Part shown: positions 49,838 through 62,032 of the stretch, in pieces
Position numbering within the stretch: the stretch's first letter is position 1
Layout: each line of letters opens with the position of its first letter
From: Solenopsis invicta
Lineage: Eukaryota; Arthropoda; Insecta; Hymenoptera; Formicidae
Direction of reading: 5' to 3'
NCBI RefSeq assembly: GCF_016802725.1
Contig: NC_052671.1
Span: forward strand, 678,501 to 742,500
DNA length: 64,000 nucleotides
Position numbers and translations under genes: made by a program
Notes under the pieces: generated by a model
Seen by the model: only the letters and a program-made list of their open reading frames with translations
What the model was told of the DNA's origin: nothing
Database searches by the model: none

Positions 49838-49991
49838 TTTTAGCACTCATAAGGTATAGTGAATTTTGTAACTTTATTCGAACGATCAAACTAATCGCGG
49901 AGATAATGAAACCAGTTCTAAGAGAAAGTCTATTATTTTGCAACCGTATCTTTTGACTCGCATTTTTAGTGAGCGTCTCAATATATTCTAT

Positions 49992-50133
49992 GGGTGCTTT
50001 CCAGCTACGACACAAATCGACACTGTGTAACACAGTGTCCATTAGTGTAAGAGAGAAAATTTTAGTTGTTTCACTCACACTAATGGACACTGTGTTACAC
50101 AGTGTCGACTTGTGTCGTAGCTGGAAAGCACCC
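49992..50133. mobile_element. 142-bp MITE, near-perfect hairpin, TAT flanks
   Basis: Ends GGGTGCTTTCCAGCTACGAC and its complement GTCGTAGCTGGAAAGCACCC. The ~58-bp arms differ at few positions, and TAT lies on both sides. It sits ~340 bp upstream of the AGPS start. Confidence 0.9.
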
Positions 50134-50476
50134 TATATCTAATTAAAAAAAGTGAGAGGTACGTTATTTGAAAGATGAGAACTAAGAAGGCGCAAATACG
50201 AACAGACTCGTCGCGCAGTAAGATGTAGGATACGCGAGGCTGGCCGCGGATTGGTCGTTCCTCGCTCGGTGAATCGACGCGATAGGCCCGTCGTGCCGTA
50301 GGCGTGATTGGCGCGCGGCGATGGGTGGTCGGGCGGAGGCTCTATCGATTTAAATTTGGTTTGCCGGAGCGCGTGTCAATAGTGGACGTAGAACCGTCGC
50401 CGCGCGTTTTAGGGTTATCGCATTTTGTGTTTATTTCTTGGCGGTATTCTGAGTTGAAACTCTATACGCGGTGGAT

Positions 50477-53400
50477 ATGTCGGAGCAAAGGAAGCGCGAG
50501 ACGATCGCGGAAACGACGAGCGCGAGTGAGCCGATCAAGTTTGAGAGCGCCGTGCCGAGAATCAGGTCAGTTTCACGTTCGGGCGGTACTCGCCCCTCGG
50601 AACGGGACGGGACGTGGACTCCGCGACACGACAGACGGAACAGATGCGCCCTGTACATGCGCGTGCATACACACTATATACGTATACGGGAGTCGGATTG
50701 CACGCTTTGCACGCGCCTACGTTGCCCACCGCCGCCGCGGTCTCGAAGCGGTGTCGCGGTGTCGCGGTGTCACGCCGGCTACACGCGCGTGCATTTAATC
50801 GTGACTGCAACCGGCCACACCTCTTGCAGCTATGTACACTTTACGTGTGCAAAAATTCGTGACTCATTGTCGACGTTACGACTAGTATATACTCCCCCGC
50901 CCTGAAGATGACTCGAATGACATCTTTGTAAACGCGAACACACTGTGTAATTATAACGTCGATCGATAAAAGACTACCTCTACCCTCTTTTCAACGCTAT
51001 AATTTTTTCCTGCGCTCTTGTCTTATTAACAAGTTCTTTTCTTCTTCTTTTTTCTTTTTTACTGCTCCGTCATTCTTTTGTTATTTATTACTATATAAAA
51101 TCTAGCGGAATAACGCGAAGCGGAGAAAATCGATGTGCTCAACATTTCGAAAAATCGTCTTTCAATTTGTTTATAAGCGGCGCTCGGCCAAATATTCGAT
51201 CACGTGACAAAAATATGCGCGGGCAAACTACAATTTGAAATATTTCGAGATTCGTGCACCCCGCGGTATATAATTATTGCTTAGTTTACATCGAGCACTT
51301 TGATACGCGTACTAAGCAAATGTTTATAGCTTTCGCTGAAGATGCGTATCTACTATTTTGATACGTATCGTATCAGACTAATACGTTTATATTATCTCAT
51401 CGTTTATATTATCGAACTAAGTTAATTTATTACGAATGTTGTACTTGGTAACGCGTGTCAAATGACCGGTGTAAATTAGATCAATATCTCGGGTGGAAAT
51501 AAAAATCGGAACACAAGTCGAATGTTAGGGAAAGGTGACAGAAGCGTTTTCTTCTCTTTTACACTTCATTGTTTGAATTTTCACTCGCTAAAAAATTCAC
51601 ACGTCTTTTCTTCCTGACATATTCGATTCATTCGACTTGCGCTTTGATGTTTATTTTTCAGTACAGAAAATTTCTGCAGTAATATTGCTACATGCTGCGT
51701 ATTGCTACTTGCAGTATAAAGATTTCTATATAAAATTCTGCATAATATTCTATGCTTCACTCGCGAATATTACGCGCTACCATCATCAGATGGACGTGAC
51801 GCAATATTGTACGTTTCCACACAAAATAGAATGAAAAGAGCGTAACGTTTTCCATCCATATTTTAATGAAGTAATTCTTTGAAGGAACAAGTTTTTATAA
51901 TTGAGTTTAAAAATGAAAGTAAATTTGAAAGTATTTTGACAGTAAAACAAATTGATTCTTTTGATTCTTAAGCATAAAAATTAATTATTCAGGAATATAC
52001 GATATTCTTAGAAATTATACGTGTCCAAATGTTAGTTCAGTTAATATAATGAACTAAATTGCAATTGAAATATCATCAGAAACATTAAAAAAATATTACA
52101 TTGCTCTAATATATTGTGTTTGCAATATTTCTAAAGGCGGACATTTTGTATCGTTGCTATAATATTGTGATAATTTATAAAGCAACCATATTTCGCAACT
52201 TTTTTTCAATGTTGCAATCTTGCAATAAAATATGCCTACGTTCCGTTTCACGCATGATGCGCATGATGTATCGTTTTGTCCTTGTTTAATATTTGGGGAA
52301 TTACAAGGATAAAATAATGCGCCATGCGCATTATGCGTGAAATGGAACGTAGCCTATGGCTACATAGTATACACCGAGCACTTGATACACGTACTAACTC
52401 GTAACTTTCTATTAATTTATCTTATTTTCGACAATGCGTGTATACATGATACGTATATTTAATTATCTCGATTTATATTGTACCAACTTAATATACTATT
52501 TTTTAAATTTATTGCCGAAATTAAGATAATTTAATAGAAAATTACTAGTTAGTACGCGTATCAAGTGCTCGGTGTATACTAGGTCTTCTATGTGTGCAAT
52601 GTTGCTACAATCTTTCTGCGTTGTACGGGCGGTCTCTTTCGAAACACTTACGTCGCTGTTTATGTTTAAGGCAGCAGTTGTTGAAGTGGAACGGTTGGGG
52701 CTACAAAGATTCCGGATTTCGCGTAAACGACAAGAGCGTGATAGAGTTTACTGGTAACAGGTGAGTTTCGTAGGACCTATTCGCTTTAGAATGTTAATCG
52801 CTTAGAAGTAGTTATGCTAATGATAGGATATACGTTATACGTTCAATATAACGTTACACATAACTACTTTTTAGTAATTAGACATAACAAGGCAAAAAAG
52901 TGAAAGTAGAGAAATAATATGAGATATTATATTGTACATTATCCCAAGGAGAACAGAAAAGGCAAAAAGGTATTAAAATGACGTCAAAATATGATCAAAT
53001 TTTAGTTCGTCACTGTGACATCAAATTGCATAAATTTTTGATACCTTTTTGACGTTAAAATTATGTCATCGTGACATAATTTTCACGTTCTTTTGATTTT
53101 ATACGAAAATATTGGCATAACGGAGACGTCAAAAAATTTATTTTATGTGTCATGTTTCGTTGTTTATGATATATCAGTTTATTATACATCTGTAATAACA
53201 AATAACATTTTTATATGAATACAATTACAGATAGGTTACAGAGATATAATGTAGGTTAGCATTTCTATTCAGTAATTTCTATGCAATAATTTAAGATATC
53301 AAAAATTTATGCAATTTGATGTCATAGTGACGAACTAAAATTTGATCATATTTTGACGTCATTTTGATACCTTTTTGCCTTTTCTGTTCTCCTTGGGATG

Positions 53401-56400
53401 TTACATTTTAATATAAGATTAAAATGTATATAATTTTCAGTTTATTAAATAAATTATTTAAATTAAGATGTACAAAGTTCAAGTACTTAGCTTTTATCTA
53501 CTTCAAGATTCCATGTAGGTACTTATCTTATCACTGTACTAATTAGCTTAAGGTCCAATCTTCTTTTTATTTCGTCATATACCATATATAAAAATTCTTT
53601 TGAGTTTGCGAAATAAATTATTACATGTTATTATTTTACTTAAAGATTATGCATTTTAAATTTAGCAATTTGACTATTGCTAAATTGGTTAATGATAGTT
53701 TCGTTTTTTATTCATTGATTAAGTTAATAATTAGGTATAAAGTAAAACTGATGAAATCGATTTTAATTTAAATATATAATAATTGTCATTAAACGAATTG
53801 TATGGTTTACAATGACACGTATTTACTACGTAATAAAAATAATTAGAGTTAAACATAAATATGAGATGGCCCATATCGGTCACGGCAGATCTTAGGCCGG
53901 TATTCATAGTCGATTCTTATATTTAAGATCATCTTAAGTATCATCTTAAGATGCCATCAACCAATCAGAGAGCCGTATTAGCATCTTAAGACGTTACTTA
54001 AGACGACCTTGAAATAAGAATCGACTATGAATACCGGCCTTAGTGCTGAACAATTTTCACAATCTCCGGCGAACTTGCCCTCCCCACTTATGCAAACTGT
54101 ACGGTGCATTTTCGTCGGACTTGAAATATAGTCATTGCGTGATACTGGAATAAATAATATTATTATAATAAATTGATGAGCAATTTAATAGTTTTGATTC
54201 TCAGAAGCATGTATAGAATATATTTCGATTATTGACTTTGTAAGCAGTCACTTTTATAATTCGTAATCTTTTTCAATTTTTATTTATTTACATGATAAGT
54301 TTTTTGTTCAGTTTTAATTATTTATCGGGAGGATTAAAATTGAGATTTCACTAAATATCCATATGTAGCATTGAAAAGTCTTAACTTGCTAAGTGAACAT
54401 GTTGAATGTTGAAATTCTCGTGTATTGTCTCGTTTCTTTACCTTTATCTAGCCAGTATATTTATTCAGTTACTCTGGCAATTAAGCGTATCGCAAGTTAA
54501 TGCATGTCGCGATGTGTTACGCACTATGTGTGTGCACCTTTTATTTGCACTTCTTGAGTGAGTCTTACAATTACCGCCTGTCGTCAGCGAATCGATGAAA
54601 ACCTTATCTGCATAAAAATTTCACAAATACCATAAGAGAAAATACACGAAAATTGCAGTTATATTATTAACACTGTGATAATAATTAATTCAAAAATGTA
54701 TTAATCATAATATTAATTTTTATAATTTTATCAATATTGTACTAATAAAACACGTAATTATGTTTGAGAAATAAAATTATATTAGGAAATTATAAAGTAA
54801 CATGTCTTCATAATGTATTTCAGAAATAATTATTATAAAGATATAAATTTTAATATGAACATTATACCAATCATTGTAAATAAAACAATATTATTTTAAT
54901 TTCTAATTATTATTTTTGAAATCTAATCATAAATTTTTTTAGCGCGTATCACGGTGACGTATCATCAATTGTAATCGTATGATAGTAGACGTAGTAATAA
55001 GAGTGATAAGAATTGTATTATCAAAGTTGCTTAGTTTGCGTAAGATACAGCTATTATGATATACCAAGTTGCATTTTAAGTCAAAATTGCAATGCACATA
55101 ATGAATTAAAAACGATTATTGCACTAATAATTTCAAATTGCTAATGGACCAATCCAAACAATATGACGTCATAAAATTAGGTCATAAGATATCTTATGCT
55201 TCATTTTTAGAGATTTATGTTGTCTAAAAAATAGCCCATACAAGACATTAATTATATGATTCTGGGGAAAAATTTTTTTATATATAATTGTATATAATTA
55301 TATTTAATCATATATAATTATATATAATTATCATATATATTTATATATGATTATACCTATAATAAAATATTTTCATATATATTTAAATATATATAATTAA
55401 ACTTAATTATGTATAAACAATTTTTTCGCGGGACATCTTGTTTTTTGCAATTATAGATATTTGTAATATTTGTAATATTTTCTACCTTATCATCGTTGTG
55501 TTAGTAACTGATAAAAAAACGAATTTTTTTAGCATTATTGATAAATAGCCTGGTAAAAATTTTTTCATGTAAAAATAATATATAATTTAGAAATATATAA
55601 AATTCATCCATACATGTATTCTTTCTTTATAATCTCTATTCATGTAAAGAAAAAGAAAAATAAGAACAATAAATAATTACAAAATAATTTATTAATTTAT
55701 TGATTTTATGGTTTGTTTACAAAAAGTAAAGTGTTTACGAGTAAATTCTATATACATACAATGTTTTATGTATATTTTTTTTAATACAATTTCATATTCA
55801 CACCGCAGTGGCGACTTCGTATGAAAACAATCATTCTCAGAACATTTACATTCTTTCTCAAAATTTTTTATACATGTTAATTATAAAATATTTTAAAATA
55901 CTTTTAAGATTTTTTATTCTATAATTTTTGATGAAATGTTATAAAAACTAAAAAAATAATAAGACAAATATAAATATTTTAAGAAGAAAAATATATTTAT
56001 TACGTGTAAATAAATCCTGCAATCGTTAAATAATAGATATAAAATTTCCTCAGCAGAATACTCTCCCATCTTAAATATAGATCTGTTCTGAATTTTCATA
56101 TTTACTAGTATTATAAAAGTATTATAACATAAAATAATCTGTTATTTACATTGTATATATATCGAAATAAAGATAACAACAAGAAATATAGTCAGCATTG
56201 GCAACAAAAAAAATACAACTTCGTCAGACATTCTAGATCGCTGACACATGCTTGACTTTCACTTGTACGAAACACCGCAATGAACAATCTTTTTAATTTT
56301 CATTAAAAGTGACATACAGTTTTTATTTTTCATGAATTATACATTGTACAGTTTTATTGTAAAAATATTTATTCTACATTATTTATTTGAAATAATGCTT

Positions 56401-59400
56401 TAGAAAAAATATACATTTAACATTTATTTAATATTTATTCTTACATTAATACTCATTTGAAATAATAATTTAAAGAAATATATATTTTTAACATTTATCC
56501 ATTTATTAATCTAACAACATAATTATTATTTAAAATGTTAACAAATATTTTTCAAAATGTTAAGATAAATAAATTTTTTAATAAAAAAAGGATCTAATTT
56601 CAATGTTTTTTAAATATATTTTTTCTCGTTGCAAATAATGTTTTAAAAAATTTCCAAAAACGTTTAAAAAAATATTGTTCTGCTCTCATTGGAACGACTA
56701 ATATACATAATGTTAATCATTAAGTGGTCAATAAATCCTTACTATTAATAACATTTTAGGAAAGAAAATAAAGATACACTGTTATATTGACTAAAACCGC
56801 GGTTCGCTTCACATTCCAAGCGCCATGTTAACATCATTCTTCATTGTTCATTTTAGGCATAAACAAGAATAAAATAAAAAACAATTAGTACTGAAAAAAA
56901 AGGCTAATGAGAGTCAGCGCGGATACAAATGCGCAATCGTATTAATATTATACGAAATGTTTATTTATCATTGAATTACAATTAGAACGAACGTTTCGAC
57001 TCGTTTTTGAGTCATCTTCAGCGCAATATATAAAGTAAACAGTTCTAGTCGTCATCAGTCAATAGAACAAAACCAATAGTGATTTGAATGTGAATCGGAC
57101 CATCTACTCAAATGTACCGACATAAATATGCACTGTACGTAATTCTATGCCTTACAAACATGAATTCTCTGTTATAAAAACACAAATACGTATTGTAGGA
57201 TAATAAGATTTTAAGAAAGATAAGATGGAAATAAATATAATGATTAAAGGTAGTTGTTGTTAATAAGGTCGCAATTTAATTAAGTACGCGATTTAAATAG
57301 TTACATATATAGAGCGAATCTTGTCGCTTCAGTCGAATTAATAATATTAATCGTTTCTTGAAAAAGTTCACGTAAAAAGAAAAAACGAACTCGTGGCTAA
57401 CTCTGAATTTCCGCACTCTGTCTCTGTTTGTCTCTTACCCTGTCCTTATACACTCTGTCTCTGACACGGAGCACTGTCTCGGCTCGCGACTCACAGCGGA
57501 CTAGGGATGTTCGATCTTGAATCGATTTTTTGGAAAATCAATTCTTTTTCTTTCAGTTCTCGATTTTTTAGATCGATTCTTAAGTTTCGATTAAATCGAC
57601 GAATCGATTCTCACGGCCCGAGATCGGCGTCTCGATTCTTAGGGTGCAAACCAATCACGAGCGTTTCTCAGTTTTTAAAATAGTTTCCAAAAACTGCTGT
57701 ACGCTCGTGATTGCTTCCACTCTCACATACATATAAACTAATATAAGAAAGACAGTGATTTTCCACCTCCCGTAATTATCCGGACACCGAAATAAATCCT
57801 CCCGTGTATGAACTTCCATTCAAATACTAATACGTTACAAGACACAATTATCTTACAGCAATTCTTAACGCGTATGTAACTATGTAAATCATATTGTTAC
57901 GCCACATTGTTACAATATGATTTACGTAGTTATATACGCGTGAACGGCATTGCAGTTGCAGATCGTCTTCTGCCAATGTGTTATAGTGTTCGTGTTGTTG
58001 ATTTGTTCTTGCTGTTTTTGAATTACGCTGTGTTATTAAAAAGCTCTTTCGTATTAAAGAAAGCTTTCTTATTTCCTGAGCGCGAGTGAGCTAGAAAACA
58101 AGCTGACTTTTCCGAATGTAACAATATGTACAATAATAAATATAAAAGAAATCTAAAATATTTTATTTAATGTGTACTGTTTCCATTTTTATCAATATAC
58201 AGAAATAATGTAAATTATATTTTATTTTTGAATTATTAATATTGTATATTTTTATTTTATTAATATTAAAATCAGATATATTAACAATTTAATTATTTAT
58301 TTTTTTAATTTTTTTCGTATTATGTTATTCAATAATTTACATTGCTTGTATTGTCTACATAAAAAAAATTTTGTTTGAACAATACGTAAATAATCAATAT
58401 AGACGTAATCTTGAAATGTACATACGACACAACCCTGTATAATTAAAATAATAAAAAAGATCGATTTTTGCGAAATCGATTCTTTGACATTCGATTTTTG
58501 GGCGGATCGATACTTTTAGTTACGATTCAGTTCGATTCGAAAAATCGATTCTTTTCATAAGATCGAACATCCCTACAGCGGACTGTCGCTCGCTCGTGCT
58601 CTCCCAAATTTCGACAACATATAAGGTCGTTACGATTGTCGACCGATAACAATCGATCTTCGATCCCTCGATCCTTGTCCGATATCTATTCTCCTACAGT
58701 ATACTCTGCTTTAAAAACACAAAAATTACGTAATGAAGTAATTTATGCTTTTCAAGCTGAGAATTTGTGTTTGTAAAGTGTAGAATCAAAGATAATAAAG
58801 TTTCTCTGTTGATCCTTCTACAAGCTGTTAGGATTCGCTCTTTCATATTTTTTGAAGTTGTCGATGGATCGTCAAGTACCATCAAATATTTACCATTTCC
58901 GACTCATTCTACGCGTAACACAATAGCTTGTAGAAATATCAATAGAGAAACTTTATTTATGCATCACTCATTCATTAAACGCATTAATAAGTGTGTGGAA
59001 GTTTAAGGTCATCATTTTGAACATTTATTCTGATGTTTTTGTAAGAAAAAATGTACATCACACTGTGTTACTAAAATTGACCTTCAAACAACTATTCAAC
59101 GTTGAAACAATGATGCATGTCCCTCTCCAAATCATACAACGTTCGTCTAAAACATGCATTTTTCTCTTAAGTGTACTAAAGGGAGAAATATTTCAGTCGA
59201 TTAGAATATACGCTATGTAAATAGTTAATTTTAATATTTTTGTTTAGATATCCCATTGGAAATCAAGAGCTTCCATATTTCACAAAATGGTGCGAAACAA
59301 CTTTCGATGTAACATGGGAAATGAAGACGACGCCTCAAAATTTACCAAAGCACTTTCCAGAACCAATTCTTTCTGCAGAATTGTTGGAAACAATCAAAGA

Positions 59401-62032
59401 ATTAACAATCGATTATTCAACCGATGGCGTCGATCGTTTATTTCGAGCACACGGTCACACGTTGCGAGAAATTTACCTTTTGAAGCATGGTTCCTTCGAA
59501 AGGATACCGGATATTGTCCTATGGCCCAGTAAGTTGATATTTTTCTATTATTATTATTATGAAAATTGCAATAAATGGGCGGAATTTAATTATTTGTGTT
59601 AATGCACACAATATTAATTTTTAAAGAATATCTATTTGTTAACGAGATTATATTATTCAAAAAAATTATATAGAGACGTTATTATGAAAACAATGTGACA
59701 TTTTACAGATAAACAAGTTAATCATTAAAATTTTTTAAACAATTACTTTGTACTTTTTTCAACTTTGGTAAATACAGCTATTTTCCAAAAATTAAAACAG
59801 ATACAATTGCAAATGGAAATTCTTCTACGACAATCTTTTTTCTACAAGTCCACAATCAGTGAAATATTATTACTCCACCTATTTAATTGATGTTGTGATA
59901 TGTAATTATACAGTGCTACTTACATGGTAATCTTTTTTTTTTGCGATTTCGAATAAAAAGTATTTGCCTGATACATACTTTTATGATAAATCTATTGTTT
60001 ATGCTTGTCTTAGAAAGTTTATTGTCTAATAAATAATTACTTTATTTTTTAATTCGAGATTTTATTTCAGATTATTTTTTAAATAAAAACTTCTAAGTAC
60101 TTTTAAAATCATCGTGTATAATCATTTCTGTTTAATTTCAATTAATGCGTTTGATTAACGCAATCAAAAAATTGCGTTAATCAGTTTTACTGCTTTTATC
60201 TTTAATATCGCGCTAATATATGGTCATGTATATACATGATTCATATAGATCTTATAATCTTATCAAATATTTTATTCATCAATGGAATTTTAGTTAATTT
60301 AGATTAAATAATATATATTTGACATAAGAGATTTCTACATAAAAGATTATTGCATATACAAAAGTTTAATAAATTTTAACAATCCTCAATGTCAAAATTA
60401 AATTTTAGCGGTTATTACTGTTTTAAGAATAAATCATCAAAATGCGAAGAATCTTCCATGGATAATAAATCAATATTGTTTATGACATGTGAGTTGCAGC
60501 AAGAATAATCAATATGAATTTCTGCTCAAGTCTAAGTCGGGTATTTAACTGAACTGAACATTCAAGTTTGTTTTCCTTTCACTTCCATATACAGGTGACA
60601 TAAAATTGTTCAGAGTAGAACGTGAAGAAAATAAATAACATTTACTAAATGAAAAAGATAAATACTTACTAAAATAATAGTAAATAAAAAGAATTTAATT
60701 AAGATAGGTCTTAAAAAATTAATTTTGCTGAGTTCCGTATGGAGCCATGTAATAGTCAAAGTTTATTTCACTTCTGCTCTTCCAACGTATTCTAAAGGTT
60801 CTGACAAAATATATTAGAAACCGGTCTCTTGAAATCATTACAACCTAGCTGTCACAGAAAATGTCAATTGTCTCAAAAAAAGAAAAGAAAAAAATTTTAA
60901 ACTGCTTTAGGGATTCCGACGATTATTTTTATTTTTCCAATATGAGGAAGATTTCTTAAAAGTAAAAATATAAATAATTTTTCCGTGGAGTTACATGTTT
61001 TTTTTTTTAGATAAAACAATTTCTTTTTTTATTCTATGAATATATTGAGAATATAAAAAATAATCGTTAATTAATTACATTATTGTCAGATATATATATA
61101 ATTGATCGCTTCTGGATTAATATAATAAAATCTAGAATAAATTATAAATAATATTATAATAGAACGACTAAAAGGAATAAGTAAAAAACGCGGTAAAACA
61201 TTGCATTATCAAAGAGCAAAAGCACGTTTACGAGTGATAAGTAGGTCAGGTAACACGATATTTCGTATCTTATGACAGTATATATTAGAATGATATATGA
61301 AATGTCTCGTAAAATATTTATTTTTTTATCGTATGCTCTTACGTAATGAACAGAATTCGTTTATATAAGAAAAAAAAAGATTCTATTTAAAAAAATGGGA
61401 ACTGTCTTCCTACTGAATCTAATCCTATTTTATGGAAATTCACAACGTTGAAATAAAATGTGGTAAAGAATGTTATTACTAATCACGTTTGAATTGTGAA
61501 TGTCCTTAATAGGTTCTGAGAAAAAAACTCATAAAATAACACACTTTACACTTTTCATTCTGTTTAATTGCATTTACTTACGTATATTTTGTACTGCATA
61601 TAAGTGGGAATGTGTTTTGATCGTTCCTTCCTTCCTTCCGTGGGCAAATCTTTGTCATGAAGTGTGTCCTCTATTAACATTCATATTTATGCATGATGTA
61701 ATATATATATCTACAGCATGTTTTTTTACATCATGATCTACAGAGTGTCACGAGGATGTCGTCAAGATTGTCAATATGTGCGCACACAATGGAGCCGTCT
61801 GTATACCTTTCGGTGGTGGAACCAGCGTCAGCCGTGCAGCGTGTTGTCCTTCGGATGAACGTCGAACGATTATTTCATTAGACACATCGCAAATGAATCG
61901 GATGTTGTGGATAGATAGAGACAATTTGTTAATATGTTGTGAATCGGGCATTATCGGACAGGATCTGGAGCGGTTGCTCCGCTCTGAAGGATTCACATGT
62001 GGTCATGAGCCCGATTCTTACGAGTTTTCCAG
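50477..62032 (+). CDS. AGPS: Alkylglycerone-phosphate synthase (alkyl-DHAP synthase), first four coding exons, partial
   Basis: Plus strand exons 50,477-50,565, 52,671-52,760, 59,248-59,528 and 61,744-62,032 join in frame (phases 2, 2, 1, 2) to 249 complete codons; the rest lies beyond the window. Start MSEQRKRETIAETTSASEPI. Then QQLLKWNGWGYKDSGFRVND, YPIGNQELPYFTKW, DRLFRAHGHTLREIYLLKHG, FERIPDIVLWP, the FAD-binding loop CIPFGGGTSVS (about residues 173-184), TIISLDTSQMNRMLWIDRDN, GQDLERLL and GHEPDSYEFS. The enzyme swaps the acyl chain of acyl-DHAP for a fatty alcohol, the committing step of ether lipids, in peroxisomes. No mammal-type N-terminal PTS2 is visible; a C-terminal PTS1 cannot be checked. 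Introns 2 and 3 are long and full of MITEs. The exon after 62,032 was not found. Confidence 0.95.
51283..51477. mobile_element. MITE in AGPS intron 1, older copy
   Basis: GTTTACATCGAGCACTTTGA at the left and the complement of GTCAAATGACCGGTGTAAA at the right, flanked by TA. Diverged relative of the element at 52,367-52,579. Confidence 0.6.
52233..52355. mobile_element. Hairpin MITE in AGPS intron 1
   Basis: GCCTACGTTCCGTTTCACGC is mirrored by GCGTGAAATGGAACGTAGCC, with arms of ~50 bp and CAAGGA/TCCTTG inner pairs. No clear target duplication. Confidence 0.75.
52367..52579. mobile_element. MITE in AGPS intron 1 with TA duplication
   Basis: GTATACACCGAGCACTTGAT and complement ATCAAGTGCTCGGTGTATAC, flanked by TA, arms ~40 bp. 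The TA duplication fits a Tc1/mariner-derived MITE. It ends ~90 bp before AGPS exon 2. Confidence 0.85.
52942..53399. mobile_element. MITE with ~105-bp inverted arms in AGPS intron 2
   Basis: TCCCAAGGAGAACAGAAAAG and its complement at 53,380-53,399. The arms run through TATGATCAAATTTTAGTTCG and GACATCAAATTGCATAAATT. Target duplication unclear. Confidence 0.85.
53850..54230. repeat. Second copy of the 16,425 repeat family, with nested MITE
   Basis: CATATCGGTCACGGCAGATC, TTTTCACAATCTCCGGC, GCATTTTCGTCGGACTTGAA and TTGATGAGCAATTTAATAG match the 16,425-16,590 arm. The match is interrupted by the 145-bp MITE at 53,895. Confidence 0.75.
53895..54039. mobile_element. 145-bp MITE with TTA duplication
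   Basis: GGCCGGTATTCATAGTCGAT and its complement ATCGACTATGAATACCGGCC, flanked by TTA (53,892-53,894 and 54,040-54,042). PIF/Harbinger-like duplication. Inserted into the older dispersed repeat. Confidence 0.92.
54231..56319. other. AGPS intron 2, AT-rich, nothing recognised
   Basis: Low-complexity A/T sequence, including a TATATAATTA-rich patch at 55,280-55,400. No exon-like or element-like structure seen. Confidence 0.5.
56320..56680. repeat. AT-rich tandem-like repeat related to the palindrome array
   Basis: Degenerate units with AACATTTATTTAATATTTATT, CATTTGAAATAATAATTTA and AAAATGTTAAC resemble the reverse complement of the unit at 23,215-24,105. Confidence 0.45.
56930..57060. mobile_element. 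Fragment with retroelement-like end motif
   Basis: Contains GAACGTTTCGACTCG next to TGAGTCATCTTCAGCG, a motif pair often seen at ends of Penelope-like and related insect elements. CpG-rich DNA follows to 57,493. No coding part was seen, so the call is weak. Confidence 0.25.
57502..58575. mobile_element. 1,074-bp non-autonomous hAT-like element with 8-bp duplication
   Basis: Ends TAGGGATGTTCGATCTT and complement AAGATCGAACATCCCTA-like. Exact 8-bp target duplication CAGCGGAC at 57,494-57,501 and 58,576-58,583. Subterminal repeats of ATCGATT motifs lie on both sides. No transposase; a short open frame (57,907-58,089) has no recognised domain. Confidence 0.92.
58755..58888 (-). pseudogene. mariner-like transposase C-terminal fragment (minus)
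   Basis: Minus strand reads DDPSTTSKNMKERILTACRR then INRETLL, typical of the tail of DDE transposases of insect mariner-like elements. Broken on both sides. Confidence 0.5.
58915..59035 (+). pseudogene. mariner-like transposase C-terminal fragment (plus)
   Basis: Plus strand reads ACRNINRETLFMHHSFIKRI then NKCVEV, a stop, and GHHFEHLF: the same domain end as the minus-strand fragment, inverted. The two pieces form a small inverted repeat (AGTTTCTCT...AGAGAAACT). Confidence 0.5.
59529..61743. other. AGPS intron 3, nothing else recognised
   Basis: A/T-rich DNA between exons 3 and 4. Donor GTAAGTTG and acceptor CTACAG are clear. No element with defined ends was found. Confidence 0.5.

Noticed and set aside
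50304..50905. Several overlapping 75-164-residue open frames on both strands around the AGPS start
   Set aside because: They arise from GC-rich promoter/5' DNA; only the 30-residue frame from 50,477 fits splicing and AGPS homology.
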